From Flavobacterium frigidarium DSM 17623 (GTDB lineage Bacteria > Bacteroidota > Bacteroidia > Flavobacteriales > Flavobacteriaceae): a stretch of DNA of 64,000 bases. Each line of letters starts with the position of its first letter. Position 1 is the first letter of the stretch. The position numbers and the translations under genes were made by a program. Location: the NCBI RefSeq assembly GCF_000425505.1, contig NZ_KE384392.1, positions 102,973 to 166,972 of the forward strand, given 5' to 3'. This document shows positions 43,758-53,128 of this stretch, piece by piece. Below the pieces are notes generated by a model that saw nothing but the letters and a program-made list of their open reading frames with translations, did not search any database and was not told where the DNA came from.

Positions 43758-45242
43758 ATGGCGAAATTTCATTACCTCAATGCCGAAAATTTAGAAGTAT
43801 TACCAGCAAATGTTGGTGTTCCAGCATACAATAGAGATGCTATCAAAACTAGTATCCTACACATAGGAGTTGGTAATTTTCATCGTTCCCATCAAGCGTT
43901 TTATATTAACGAACTCATTGATAAATACAAAGATTTGAATTACGGTATTTGTGGAGTTGATCTTTTAGACTCTGATAGAAAGATGTATAATATTTTGAAG
44001 GATCAAGATGGTTTATATACCATTTATACTAAAGAGCCTAATGGCGCGCACAAAGCAAAAATAATAGGTTCAATTGTTGAATATTTCTATGGACCAGAAA
44101 ATCCACTAGCTGTAATTGAAAGAATGTCTAGTCCAGATATTAAGATTATCTCACTTACTATTGCTGAAGATGGTTATCATTTAAACGAAATTACGGGTGC
44201 CTTTGATATTAATCATCCTGCTGTTGCTGAGGATATAAAAAATCCATTCAGCCCCAAAACGGTTTTTGGTTACCTGACTCAATCATTTAAATTAAGAAAA
44301 CTTCGTGGTATTGCAGGTTGTACCATACTTTCATGCGATAATATTAAATCTAACGGGGATACCATAAAAAAATCTTTGCTAGAGTATGTTAGTAAAGTTG
44401 AACCTGAATTATTACAGTGGATTACCGAAAATACCACTTTCCCTAACACGATGGTGGATAGAATTAATCCTATAACTAGTTCACAGGATCGCCATACTTT
44501 GAAAGAAGACTTTTCGATTGACGATCAATGGCCTGTTATTGTAGAGCCTTTTTCACAATGGGTTATCGAAGATAAATTTGTACATGAAACACCAGCATGG
44601 GAGCGAGTAGGAGTGCAGTATACTGATTCAATCGCTCCTTATGAAAATTTAAAACTCAAACTTTTAAATGCTAGCCATACAATTTTGGGGATTTTAGGAA
44701 CTTTACATGGATATAAGACGGTCTATGAAGCAACTAGCGATGATGATTTTTTGACTTTTTTACAAGCATTTTTAGATGAAGAAGTTACACCTACTTTGAG
44801 TGATTCTAATTTAGATGCGATTGAAAAATACAAGAAAAGTATTATTTCGAGATTCCAAAATCCGCATATTAATGACCAATTATTTCGTATTTGTCAAGAG
44901 AGCTCTGCTAAAATTCCTTTGTTTATTCTGCCTACAGTTAAAGCGCAATTACTTTCGAATAAAAAAATCGAAAAAGCTGCTTTGATAATCGCTGCTTGGG
45001 CAAAATACAATGATGGTATCGATGACAATGAAAATAGTTACGAAATTGTCGATACGATGAGCGGAACTTTAATTAGAACAGCTGCGCTTTCGATACAAAA
45101 CCCAATGAAATTTATTGAGATTAAGGCTGTTTTTGGAGATTTGGCTCAAAACCCACTTTTTGTTGATGCGTACTTACATGCTATCGATAAAGTGCGAAAA
45201 AATAATATTAAACAATGCATTAAAGAGATTAATGCTCTTTAA
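43758..45242 (+). CDS. Mannitol dehydrogenase family protein, copy 1
   Basis: The 494-residue long-chain NAD(P)-dependent polyol or hexuronate dehydrogenase has a Rossmann domain (ILHIGVGNFHRSHQAFYI) and the C-terminal catalytic domain, with the conserved Lys-Asn-His set in KLKLLNASH. It interconverts a polyol and ketose (mannitol/fructose, arabitol/xylulose) or reduces fructuronate. It is a clear paralogue of the copy at 46264-47748, same length, opposite strand, but well diverged. The weak promoter-like GTGTATTTTTAAA lies 40 bp upstream. Confidence 0.92.
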   Translation: MAKFHYLNAENLEVLPANVGVPAYNRDAIKTSILHIGVGNFHRSHQAFYINELIDKYKDLNYGICGVDLLDSDRKMYNILKDQDGLYTIYTKEPNGAHKAKIIGSIVEYFYGPENPLAVIERMSSPDIKIISLTIAEDGYHLNEITGAFDINHPAVAEDIKNPFSPKTVFGYLTQSFKLRKLRGIAGCTILSCDNIKSNGDTIKKSLLEYVSKVEPELLQWITENTTFPNTMVDRINPITSSQDRHTLKEDFSIDDQWPVIVEPFSQWVIEDKFVHETPAWERVGVQYTDSIAPYENLKLKLLNASHTILGILGTLHGYKTVYEATSDDDFLTFLQAFLDEEVTPTLSDSNLDAIEKYKKSIISRFQNPHINDQLFRICQESSAKIPLFILPTVKAQLLSNKKIEKAALIIAAWAKYNDGIDDNENSYEIVDTMSGTLIRTAALSIQNPMKFIEIKAVFGDLAQNPLFVDAYLHAIDKVRKNNIKQCIKEINAL

Positions 45243-45271
45243 TGAAATTTTATCAAGTAACGTTAAAAACA

Positions 45272-45303
45272 AAAAGCTTCATAAAATTAATTATGAAGCT
45301 TTT
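45272..45303. terminator. Bidirectional terminator between the two polyol gene groups
   Basis: AAAAGCTTCATAA (45272-45284) pairs with TTATGAAGCTTTT (45291-45303) around a 6-base loop, between the plus-strand dehydrogenase and the end of the minus-strand operon. Confidence 0.75.
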
Positions 45304-45362
45304 CTAAACAATGCTACAAACAAACTAAAATCAAACAATTTTTCCTACAAACGGATTTATTA

Positions 45363-46253
45363 TTAAGCAATTGTTTTTCCAATAAGGTTAGCAATGTCCT
45401 CAGCTGAAATTACTGGGTTTGCACCTTCACGACTAGCCACCAGAGCGCCTATAGCACAAGCGTGATCTATAGCTTCTTGAGGATCGTCATTATTCATTAA
45501 TTTACTTGTTATGGTCGCCAAGAAAGAATCTCCCGCGCCTACAGTATCAACAACCTCAACATGATATCCTGAGTTGTAATAAAAATTGTTATCTATATAT
45601 AATACAGCACCTTGACTACCTCTAGTTACACAAATACATTTAGCATTTGTCTTTTCAGAAATAAATAAAATATTCTGGTCAAATGACTGATCCGTAGAAC
45701 CTAATAGAGTCGCAACTTCGTAAATTTCATCATCATTGAATTTAATAAAATCAGCTTGACTCATTAAATTCTCAAGTACTGCAGCAGTGTAATATGGCTG
45801 ACGTAAATTAACATCAAATATTTTATATTTGGCTACTTTCAATAGTTCGTTCAACGTATTCTCTGAAGTTTCATTACGAGAAGCTAAACTTCCGTAAATG
45901 AAAATATCAGCATTTTTCACGAGAGCGATTGCCTCATTTGTAAGCTGGATATTATCCCATGCTCTTGGTTGCATAATGTCATAAGAAGCTGAACCTTTAT
46001 CATCTAATGTAACCTTAACTTTACCCGTTTTATAGTAGTCGTCAACTTGAACACCGCTAACAGCAACTTTATTTTCTTCAAGAAAGTCAATTAATTTTTT
46101 CCCTTTTTTTCCCTTTCCTACGCGGCTAATAATCGCCACTTCATTCCCCATCGAAGCTAATCTAATGGCGACATTAAGTGGTGCTCCTCCAATTTTTTTA
46201 TGAGTAGGGAAGACATCCCATAGTATTTCTCCAAAACAAGTGGCCTTTATCAT
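45363..46253 (-). CDS. PfkB family carbohydrate kinase (probable fructokinase)
   Basis: The 296-residue ribokinase-fold enzyme has an N-terminal GGAPLNVAIRLASMG, a substrate region with WD/DVNLRQPYY, and the C-terminal signature DTVGAGDSFLATI with catalytic Asp and anion hole. Placed after a mannitol-type dehydrogenase (10-bp gap), it most likely phosphorylates the ketose made by that enzyme, such as fructose to fructose 6-phosphate. It is the last gene of the six-gene minus-strand operon. Confidence 0.9.
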   Translation of the reverse strand: MIKATCFGEILWDVFPTHKKIGGAPLNVAIRLASMGNEVAIISRVGKGKKGKKLIDFLEENKVAVSGVQVDDYYKTGKVKVTLDDKGSASYDIMQPRAWDNIQLTNEAIALVKNADIFIYGSLASRNETSENTLNELLKVAKYKIFDVNLRQPYYTAAVLENLMSQADFIKFNDDEIYEVATLLGSTDQSFDQNILFISEKTNAKCICVTRGSQGAVLYIDNNFYYNSGYHVEVVDTVGAGDSFLATITSKLMNNDDPQEAIDHACAIGALVASREGANPVISAEDIANLIGKTIA

Positions 46254-46263
46254 AATTTTATAT

Positions 46264-47748
46264 TTATGAATTGCTGTTCAATTCGATTATACATTTTTCA
46301 ACTCCATAAGCCATAATATCATTGTATGATTTTGTATAAACAGCTACAAATGATTCCGAAGTGCTTAAGGTACCAAAAACAGCTTCGATCTGGATGAAGG
46401 CAACTGGATTTGTTTGCGCTAATGTCGCTTTTGCAAAAAGAACTTCTTGTAAAGCATCTTTGATATTGATACTTTCTTTCTTCTCGTTAACACCCAAACT
46501 GTAAATTGCCCAAGCAGCAATCACAAAGGCAGCATGCGATACGGATCTATTAGCAGCAAGTTGTCCTTGGACAGTAGGCATTATAAATTTTGGCATTTTT
46601 GCTGATGTCTCAGAGCAAATGCGTTCGATTTGATCTTGAATATATACATTGCTAAACCTAGCCACTAATGTTTTCTTGTATTGCGTTAGATCCACGCCCT
46701 CAAGATCATTCAGTGTAGGTGTTACTTCGTTGTCTAAATAAATAGCAAGGAATTTAGCAATTTCAGGATTGTGAATAGCCTCGTCAATAGTGTTGTATCC
46801 CATTAAACTACCTAGAATACCTATCACAGAATGTCCTGCATTAAGCAATCCTAATTTCATTTTTTCGAAAGGAGCAACATCTTTTACAAATTGCACTCCT
46901 ACAGCCTCTAGATTAGGACGTCCAGCAATAAAATCATCTTCGATTACCCATTGTTGAAAAGATTCACACACTACAGGCCATTGATCCTCAATTCCAGAAG
47001 TTTCTAATAGTAGCGCTATATCCGAAGGAATTGTAGCCGGAGTTATACGGTCTACCATGCTATTTGGGAAAGATACATTTGATTCTATCCAAGGTAATAA
47101 ATCTGGCTGTGCAAATGCGATATAGGACAACAACATTTTTTTAGTGACATGTCCGTTTCCTTCAATGTTATCACAGGATAAAATAGTGATCGGGCCGTTG
47201 TCGTTTTCTTTTCTTAATGCTAAAGCTTGCGTTAAATATCCAAAAATTGTTTTAGGCTCAGCTGGATTATTTTTATCGTGAACAATTGTTGGATTTTCAT
47301 AATTGAATTCTCCGGTCGCTTCTTTCAAATTGTATCCACCTTCAGTGATAGTAAGCGTAATAATCTTGGTCGCTTTATCAGCCATTTTTTCAATAACTGC
47401 TTTTGGGCTATCAGGAGCAAATAAATATTCTGTAATCGAACCGATGACTTCCTTAGTTAAGGTACCGTCTAGTTCCTTGATTACTAATGTGTATAAACCA
47501 TCTTGCTCTTTTAAAACGTTGTAAATTTTTTGGTCAAAATTAAGTAAGGCCACTCCGCAAATACCCCAGTTAGCATTAGCTGCATCTTCAAGTAATTGAT
47601 CAATATACATTGCTTCGTGTGCTCTATGAAATCCACCAACACCTACGTGTACGATGCCTGCTGTGATAGTTTCTCTGTTATAGTTTGGTACAGCCACACG
47701 TTCAGAAATTGCTGATAAGTTGTTGCTATTTAATTTATACTGCTTCAT
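46264..47748 (-). CDS. Mannitol dehydrogenase family protein, copy 2
   Basis: The 494-residue enzyme has the same architecture as the plus-strand paralogue: VHVGVGGFHRAHEAMYI in the Rossmann domain and KLGLLNAGH for the catalytic Lys-Asn-His. It lies 3 bp after the ABC permease and 10 bp before the kinase, so its polyol substrate is presumably what the ABC system imports. Two diverged copies in one locus may handle different polyols. Confidence 0.92.
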   Translation of the reverse strand: MKQYKLNSNNLSAISERVAVPNYNRETITAGIVHVGVGGFHRAHEAMYIDQLLEDAANANWGICGVALLNFDQKIYNVLKEQDGLYTLVIKELDGTLTKEVIGSITEYLFAPDSPKAVIEKMADKATKIITLTITEGGYNLKEATGEFNYENPTIVHDKNNPAEPKTIFGYLTQALALRKENDNGPITILSCDNIEGNGHVTKKMLLSYIAFAQPDLLPWIESNVSFPNSMVDRITPATIPSDIALLLETSGIEDQWPVVCESFQQWVIEDDFIAGRPNLEAVGVQFVKDVAPFEKMKLGLLNAGHSVIGILGSLMGYNTIDEAIHNPEIAKFLAIYLDNEVTPTLNDLEGVDLTQYKKTLVARFSNVYIQDQIERICSETSAKMPKFIMPTVQGQLAANRSVSHAAFVIAAWAIYSLGVNEKKESINIKDALQEVLFAKATLAQTNPVAFIQIEAVFGTLSTSESFVAVYTKSYNDIMAYGVEKCIIELNSNS

Positions 47749-47751
47749 GAT

Positions 47752-48726
47752 TTATTGTTTTTTTCCTTCGAATTTTTGAAATAATACGGCTAAGATGATA
47801 ATTCCTCCCTTTACAACTTGTTGCGGGTAAGATGGAACATTTAAAAGATTTAAAATATTACCTATTAATCCTAAGATTAACACTCCCATTAAGGTATTAA
47901 TAGCAGTTCCTTTCCCTCCATTTAGACTTGCTCCTCCAATAACTACTGCTGCAATAGCATCTAGCTCCCATGATACTCCCATATTAGGAGATCCTAAATT
48001 AGTTCTTGAAGCAGTGATGATTGCTGCTACTGCTGCCAGTGATCCAGAAATTGCATACACTAAAAACTTGTATTTGTTTACTTTAATACCAGATAGGCGA
48101 GAAGCCTCTTCGTTACTTCCCATGGCGATAACTAAACGACCAAACACATTGTATTTCAACATCACAGATGCCATGGCAACAATGATGAAAAAGATAATGG
48201 CTATATTAGGAACACCTAGAGTTGCATTGTTTGCAAAGTCAGACATGAATGCACCTCCAGCTGTTTCAAATGTTACAGGGGAACCTTTGGCATAAATAAA
48301 ACCCAATCCTCTTGCTATAGTCATTAGTGCTAATGTGGCTACAAAAGGGGCCATCTTTTGATAGGCAACTAAATATCCCGATACACTACCCAATGCAAAT
48401 CCCATAACGATTGTCAGTAATATAGCAGCAGGCAGAATGACTAAATTTATTAAAAGTGCAAATGTCACAGCTAATAGAGCGACAAGCGAACCAACAGATA
48501 AGTCAATTCCTCCAGTTAGGATAACAATAAGCATCCCGATACTGATAATGCCTATTCCAGATACTTGTTTCAATAAATTAGATAAGTTTGTTTGCGTAAA
48601 AAACACATCAGAAATCAAAGCTGAGAAAATCATCAGTAATACAAAAATGACAATTGTATTGTGCTTAATTAAAAACTTTAGAATTCCTCCTGGAGTGCTA
48701 AGCTGTTGTTTTATAGTTAGATTCAT
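47752..48726 (-). CDS. Sugar ABC transporter permease (RbsC family)
   Basis: The 324-residue inner-membrane permease has about ten hydrophobic helices and RbsC/BPD_transp_2 motifs: GIDLSVGS, AIGSNEEASRLSGI-like AMGSNEEASRLSGIKV, and the coupling helix region with AVVIGGASLNGGKG. It forms the channel for a monosaccharide or polyol with the ATPase and binding protein encoded directly upstream. Confidence 0.95.
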   Translation of the reverse strand: MNLTIKQQLSTPGGILKFLIKHNTIVIFVLLMIFSALISDVFFTQTNLSNLLKQVSGIGIISIGMLIVILTGGIDLSVGSLVALLAVTFALLINLVILPAAILLTIVMGFALGSVSGYLVAYQKMAPFVATLALMTIARGLGFIYAKGSPVTFETAGGAFMSDFANNATLGVPNIAIIFFIIVAMASVMLKYNVFGRLVIAMGSNEEASRLSGIKVNKYKFLVYAISGSLAAVAAIITASRTNLGSPNMGVSWELDAIAAVVIGGASLNGGKGTAINTLMGVLILGLIGNILNLLNVPSYPQQVVKGGIIILAVLFQKFEGKKQ

Positions 48727-48753
48727 TACGTTGTATTTAATATTATTTAAAAT

Positions 48754-50271
48754 TTAATTTTTTAATTCTTCGCCAATAGAGTACCTCAAAATATTTTCTT
48801 CAGAGAATTTATCTTTAGGTAATTCTCCAAAGATGCTTCCTTTGTGCATCACTAATATTCGGTCTGCAATTCCCATAATTTCTGGCATGTCAGACGATAT
48901 TACTACGACAGCAACTCCTTTTTTTGCTACTTCATTAATCAGGTTGTAGATTTCGACCTTGGCGCCTACATCAACACCCCTAGTAGGTTCGTCAATAATA
49001 ATAAGCTTACTGTCGATACTCAACCATTTTGCCAAAGCGACTTTTTGCTGGTTTCCACCTGATAAATTTTTGACATCAATTTCAGAGCTTGGAGTTTTAA
49101 TGTTAAGCTTAGCAATTAAATTCTGAACATTGTTATATTCCTTTTCGTCATTTATAAAACCTAGCTTACTAGAAATAGTTTTAAAACTGGTAATACTTAT
49201 ATTTTTACGAATAGATAAAGGCAGAAAAACACCTTCTTCTTTGCGATCTTCAGATACAAAACCAATTTGTTGGTTTACAGCTTCAACCGGATTTTTTGTA
49301 GTGATTACTTTTCCGTTCAAGGTTAAAGTTCCTGATTTCTTTTTATCAGCACCAAAAATTAGTTTTGCCATTTCTGTACGTCCGCTTCCTCCTAAACCAG
49401 CAATTCCTAAAACTTCACCTGCACGAACAGCAAACGAGACATCTTTTACAAAACCGTCGTCTCCGCTTAATCCTTTTACTTCAAATACAGGTTTTTCACT
49501 AACAACAACGTCTCGCACCGGAAATAAATCTTCCAATTCTCTACCTATCATCAATCGAATGACACCGTCTTTATCGATATCTTCTTTAGGCACGCAACCC
49601 GTGTCAACTCCATCTTTTAAAACAGTGATCGTGTCTGCTATTTTAAAAATTTCCTCTAGGTGATGCGAAATATAAATGATGGACATTCCACCTTTTTTCA
49701 AGCGCTCTAAATTGGCAAAAAGTTTTTTGGCATCATTTGGATCAAATACAGTGGTAGGTTCATCAAGAATTAAAACTTTAGTATCTTCAGATAATGCTTT
49801 GGCAATTTCAACCACTTGCTTCTGGACGATACTTAAGTCTCTAACAATTGCCGAAGCATCTATTTCGAAACCTAAAGAATTAATTAACTCTTGCGCATCC
49901 TTGGTAATTTTTTTCCAATTCATCCAGAATTTACTTGCACCTAACTTATGTAAGTAAATATTCTCAGCAACTGATAAATCATTTACTAATGAAAGTTCTT
50001 GGTAGACTACACTAATGCCTAGTAGTTGACCGTAATGGGTATTTTTTGGATTTATTTCTTTGCCATTAAGCACTACCTTTCCGCTGTCCTTTTGATGTAC
50101 ACCACTTAAGATTTTAACTAACGTCGATTTACCTGCACCATTCTCACCAAGCAAAGCATGAATTTCTCCATGTTTGACTTTTAGATTTACACCTTCAAGA
50201 ACAGAAACAACCCCAAAACTTTTAGTTATTCCAGTCATTTCAAGACGGTATTCGCTTTCTGAATTTCCCAT
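48754..50271 (-). CDS. Sugar ABC transporter ATP-binding protein (RbsA family, tandem domains)
   Basis: The 505-residue protein has two ABC domains. The first has Walker A GENGAGKS, signature VRDLSIVQKQ (degenerate) and Walker B LILDEPT. The second has the typical degenerate P-loop GLGGSGRTE, an intact signature LSGGNQQK and IIDEPTRGVD. This asymmetric pattern is that of RbsA/MglA/XylG monosaccharide importers. It energises the adjacent permease. Confidence 0.96.
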   Translation of the reverse strand: MGNSESEYRLEMTGITKSFGVVSVLEGVNLKVKHGEIHALLGENGAGKSTLVKILSGVHQKDSGKVVLNGKEINPKNTHYGQLLGISVVYQELSLVNDLSVAENIYLHKLGASKFWMNWKKITKDAQELINSLGFEIDASAIVRDLSIVQKQVVEIAKALSEDTKVLILDEPTTVFDPNDAKKLFANLERLKKGGMSIIYISHHLEEIFKIADTITVLKDGVDTGCVPKEDIDKDGVIRLMIGRELEDLFPVRDVVVSEKPVFEVKGLSGDDGFVKDVSFAVRAGEVLGIAGLGGSGRTEMAKLIFGADKKKSGTLTLNGKVITTKNPVEAVNQQIGFVSEDRKEEGVFLPLSIRKNISITSFKTISSKLGFINDEKEYNNVQNLIAKLNIKTPSSEIDVKNLSGGNQQKVALAKWLSIDSKLIIIDEPTRGVDVGAKVEIYNLINEVAKKGVAVVVISSDMPEIMGIADRILVMHKGSIFGELPKDKFSEENILRYSIGEELKN

Positions 50272-50291
50272 TTGAGTACTTTTTTTTATTT

Positions 50292-51341
50292 TTAGAACAA
50301 TGCTTTTGGATTGTAGTATTGTGCAGCGTTTTCTTTAGTAATTAACAAAGGAGCTGTATATGATTTTAATGGAAAATCTCTCTTTCCATTAATATATTGT
50401 ATGGCGCATTCAACGGAATTTCGACCTATTTGCACCGGGCTATTCATTGCTGTACAACCATAGAAGTCAGTATCCATGATATATTTAATGGCTTCTTTTT
50501 GACCATCTGCTCCAGCAACAATCAAGATGTCATCTGTTTTACCAGCTTGTGCAATCGCTTTAATAGCACCTAAAACACAAACATCAGATTCTGTTATTAC
50601 GACATTAATATCTGGATGTGCTACTAATACATCTTCCATGGCTTTCAATCCCCCAGCATACGTCCACTCAGTATACATTTGAGTAGCTACATTTAAATTT
50701 ATGTAACCTAGTGTTCTTAATTGCTCCTCAGTGATTCCTTGTAATAATCCTTGCTTACGAGTTAAACCTACAGGGTTTCCTGCATTCCCACTTAATAAAG
50801 CAATTTTCATTTTTTTATTTCCAAATTTCTTAGCAACCCAAGCACCTGCTAATTCACCATTAGCTAAATTATTAGATTGAATTGTAGTAACAATTTCCGC
50901 AGAAGGGTCAATAGAACTATCTATAATAAAAACGGGAATTCCAGCAGCCTTTGCCACTTTTGTCACTGCCACTAAGGCCATTGGGTCTTTAGGGTTAAGT
51001 AATAAAGCATCAACCCCTTTTGTGATTAAATCTTCTACAGCGGCAATTTGCTTGTTTATATCACCTTGTCCATCAGCAGATATAAATTCCATTCCGTTGA
51101 TTTCTGTATTTTCTTTGATACTTGTGAACAAAGCTTGGTAATATGGGGCATCTAGTGAAGGACTGCAGTAACCTATTTTCATTCCTTTTAAATCCTTAGC
51201 GCTTTCAATCTTTGTAACTTTAGAGCCACTAGATTGCACATCTGATTTTATCCTGTCACTTTTATCAAGACAGCTAACAAGGCTTACAGCCACTGTTAAG
51301 ATGAATAACGGTTTAAATGCTTTTTTGAAAAATGTTTTCAT
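50292..51341 (-). CDS. Periplasmic sugar-binding lipoprotein (RbsB-type, Peripla_BP_4)
   Basis: The 349-residue protein has a lipoprotein signal (VSLVSC, lipid on C24) and a two-lobed type-1 periplasmic binding fold: KIGYCSPSLDAPYYQALF at the N-terminal lobe, AAVEDLITKGVDALLLNPKDP, IDSSIDPSAEIVTTIQSNN, and ITESDVCVLGAIKAI. It captures the sugar or polyol in the periplasm. Anchoring by lipid is unusual among Gram-negative RbsB proteins but common for this phylum. Confidence 0.95.
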   Translation of the reverse strand: MKTFFKKAFKPLFILTVAVSLVSCLDKSDRIKSDVQSSGSKVTKIESAKDLKGMKIGYCSPSLDAPYYQALFTSIKENTEINGMEFISADGQGDINKQIAAVEDLITKGVDALLLNPKDPMALVAVTKVAKAAGIPVFIIDSSIDPSAEIVTTIQSNNLANGELAGAWVAKKFGNKKMKIALLSGNAGNPVGLTRKQGLLQGITEEQLRTLGYINLNVATQMYTEWTYAGGLKAMEDVLVAHPDINVVITESDVCVLGAIKAIAQAGKTDDILIVAGADGQKEAIKYIMDTDFYGCTAMNSPVQIGRNSVECAIQYINGKRDFPLKSYTAPLLITKENAAQYYNPKALF

Positions 51342-51377
51342 ATTTTAATTTTTTAAGAATTATTTCGAATAATTATT

Positions 51378-52274
51378 TTAAAACAGAGCAATATCAACTT
51401 GTAAAACGGTTTTCTGTTTTTCTGGATTCCACATTGCAGTCATTTCAATTGGGAAAGAAAAACCACCAGCTTTGACTGTACGTGCATAAACAGCGCCTAC
51501 ATTGATGATATTTGCTTTTTGGTCTGTGTAAAAAGTTTTGTCAGTAAGGAATGAGAAAGCACCACCTGTGAACAATGTCAAACTATTATTGTCTTTTTCC
51601 CAAACCTTATGCTTTACTTCTAGGTAATGTGTATAGGAGTCTTTCAACGAACCATCATTTTGAACCTCATAATCACCAGATCTACCAGCTAAAATCGTTG
51701 CTAAATACAACGAAGTTTTATTAGTCACCTGATAACCAAAGTTTAAATCTACAAAATTATATCCTTGTGTTTTTTTATAACTCCAGTAATGTAATACATC
51801 ACCTCGTTCTTCCACACCCGTATAATTGTTGTGCGAAACTGCTTCGATGAAAAATTTCTCAGTAATGTGATAAGACGTATATATAGATAACTCTTTATAA
51901 TTTGCGTTTACTCGGTCACCATCGTTAGTTGTTATTGGGTCTCCAGAAAAACCTGCGCCACCCCATAAACCAAAAACAAATTTTTTATTTTTCGAATTGT
52001 ATTCTAATGACGTTGCGACCATAGGACTTGGTGTTACCACGAAACCATGCCATGTATGCATATTTTTTAAATGCATGTGAATATTAAAAGGTTTGTATTC
52101 ATCTTCAATTGTACTACTATTTTTCACTTCACCTTTACTGCTATCTTGTGCATGGATTGCTCCTTGTGAAAATAGGAAACCTGTAGCTATAATTTTTAAA
52201 AAATACTTCGAGCTAGGTTTATAATAATTTGCTAGCGAAGCAGCAAGACCAGATTTAAATAGTAATAATTTCAT
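51378..52274 (-). CDS. Outer-membrane beta-barrel protein heading the sugar operon
   Basis: The 298-residue protein has an unusually long N-region before its signal hydrophobic stretch (FLKIIATGFLFSQGAIHAQ, about residues 25-43). After a short linker, amphipathic strands alternate through to the C-terminal QVDIALF, ending in Phe like many porins. No plug domain or SusC feature is present. As first gene of the ABC importer operon it probably lets the substrate diffuse across the outer membrane. I do not recognise a named family. The start is 26 bp from a 33-bp palindrome. Confidence 0.75.
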   Translation of the reverse strand: MKLLLFKSGLAASLANYYKPSSKYFLKIIATGFLFSQGAIHAQDSSKGEVKNSSTIEDEYKPFNIHMHLKNMHTWHGFVVTPSPMVATSLEYNSKNKKFVFGLWGGAGFSGDPITTNDGDRVNANYKELSIYTSYHITEKFFIEAVSHNNYTGVEERGDVLHYWSYKKTQGYNFVDLNFGYQVTNKTSLYLATILAGRSGDYEVQNDGSLKDSYTHYLEVKHKVWEKDNNSLTLFTGGAFSFLTDKTFYTDQKANIINVGAVYARTVKAGGFSFPIEMTAMWNPEKQKTVLQVDIALF

Positions 52275-52299
52275 GTCTAATAATTTTTGGTTTGGTTAA

Positions 52300-52332
52300 T
52301 TTTATAAAGCGTAATATTTACGTTTTATAAAA
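52300..52332. promoter_or_regulatory. 33-bp near-perfect palindrome, candidate operator of the sugar operon
   Basis: Arms TTTTATAAA-G-CGTAA (52300-52314) and TTACG-T-TTTATAAAA (52318-52332) are complementary at 14 of 15 positions, centred at 52316. Its edge lies one base from the -7 element TACATTTG on the minus strand (52334-52341). The predicted transcription start therefore falls inside the palindrome, which suits a repressor dimer. The Nudix-like regulator is the nearest candidate ligand-responsive protein. Confidence 0.65.
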
Positions 52333-52333
52333 A

Positions 52334-52341
52334 CAAATGTA
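52334..52341 (-). promoter_or_regulatory. -7 promoter element of the sugar ABC operon
   Basis: Read on the minus strand the bases are TACATTTG, an exact TAnnTTTG match, about 60 bp before the first start codon. A strong -33 element is not obvious. Confidence 0.6.
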
Positions 52342-52787
52342 AATTATTTCCAACAACTAAAAATTTTATTTCGATAAAAAAAAGTGATTATTTCATTTAT
52401 AATCCATTATTATTAGATTATTGACAGTTAAATCGATATATTTTTACATATTTATATTACGTTAAATTAACGCTTTATTGAATTATCTTAAAAATATTAA
52501 TAGAAATTATAGTTTAATATGCAAATAATTCAAAAAGTGTATTATTCGAAAAAAAATATAGAAAATTACAACTACATCGTTTTTTTAGTAAGTTAAATTG
52601 TATAATTAATACTTAAATAGTGTAGATTTACACTTCCGAAAACGATATATTCTCGATTGAAGACTATTATTATGTATCAAAGCGATTGGAACTTAATGCC
52701 TAATTTTAAAATACTAGCTAATAAATCCAAGTAGTGTTTGAGTAAATAATTTTCTTAGAGTGCTACTAATTAAACAATTAAAAAAAA
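52342..52787. other. AT-rich intergenic region, no gene recognised
   Basis: This very AT-rich stretch between the divergent sugar operon and the Pmp3-like gene holds no convincing coding frame. A perfect 13-bp palindrome, CGTTAAATTAACG, lies at 52460-52472, and a small GTGTA/TACAC inverted repeat near 52619-52632. The first could be an accessory operator. Otherwise I see nothing. Confidence 0.5.
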
Positions 52788-52985
52788 ATGTTAATAATCG
52801 CAATCATTTTCCCGACGCTATCTTTTTTTTTAAGAGGCAAAATATTGACAGCAATTTTGTGTTTGCTTTTGCAAATAACAATTATTGGGTGGATTCCTGC
52901 GTCTATTTGGGCAGTACTTTCTTTACAAGACGCAAGAGCTGAAAAACGCAACAAAAAATTAATAAAAGCGATGAATAAAAAATAG
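52788..52985 (+). CDS. Small YqaE/Pmp3-like membrane protein
   Basis: The 65-residue protein has two hydrophobic helices (about 2-14 and 20-45) joined by FFLRGKI. It shows the phrase LLLQITIIGWIPASIWAV, like the GWiPgiiHA signature of Pmp3 proteins, and ends in a Lys/Arg-rich tail. Pmp3-type proteins affect membrane potential and salt stress. The match is by pattern only. It starts after an A-rich stretch and ends before a strong terminator. Confidence 0.7.
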   Translation: MLIIAIIFPTLSFFLRGKILTAILCLLLQITIIGWIPASIWAVLSLQDARAEKRNKKLIKAMNKK

Positions 52986-53074
52986 GTAATTAGAATCTTT
53001 AATTATATGACAGCTATTGATGGAAGTTGTCCTTAAAAATCAGTCATTTTCATTTTCGAAAATAATATCGCAAA

Positions 53075-53110
53075 AAAAAGCCTGACAGATTGGTATCCGT
53101 CAGGCTTTTT
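53075..53110. terminator. Bidirectional intrinsic terminator
   Basis: A stem AAAAAGCCTGAC/GTCAGGCTTTTT with an internal A-C mismatch and GAT/ATC extension surrounds a TGGT loop, between the Pmp3-like gene and the convergent FKBP gene. Confidence 0.85.
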
Positions 53111-53128
53111 AAATATTGTAGTATATGC

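Noticed and set aside
52672..52734. Short frame starting ATG in the AT-rich region upstream of the Pmp3-like gene
   Set aside because: Only 20 codons, with no promoter or known peptide; likely chance.
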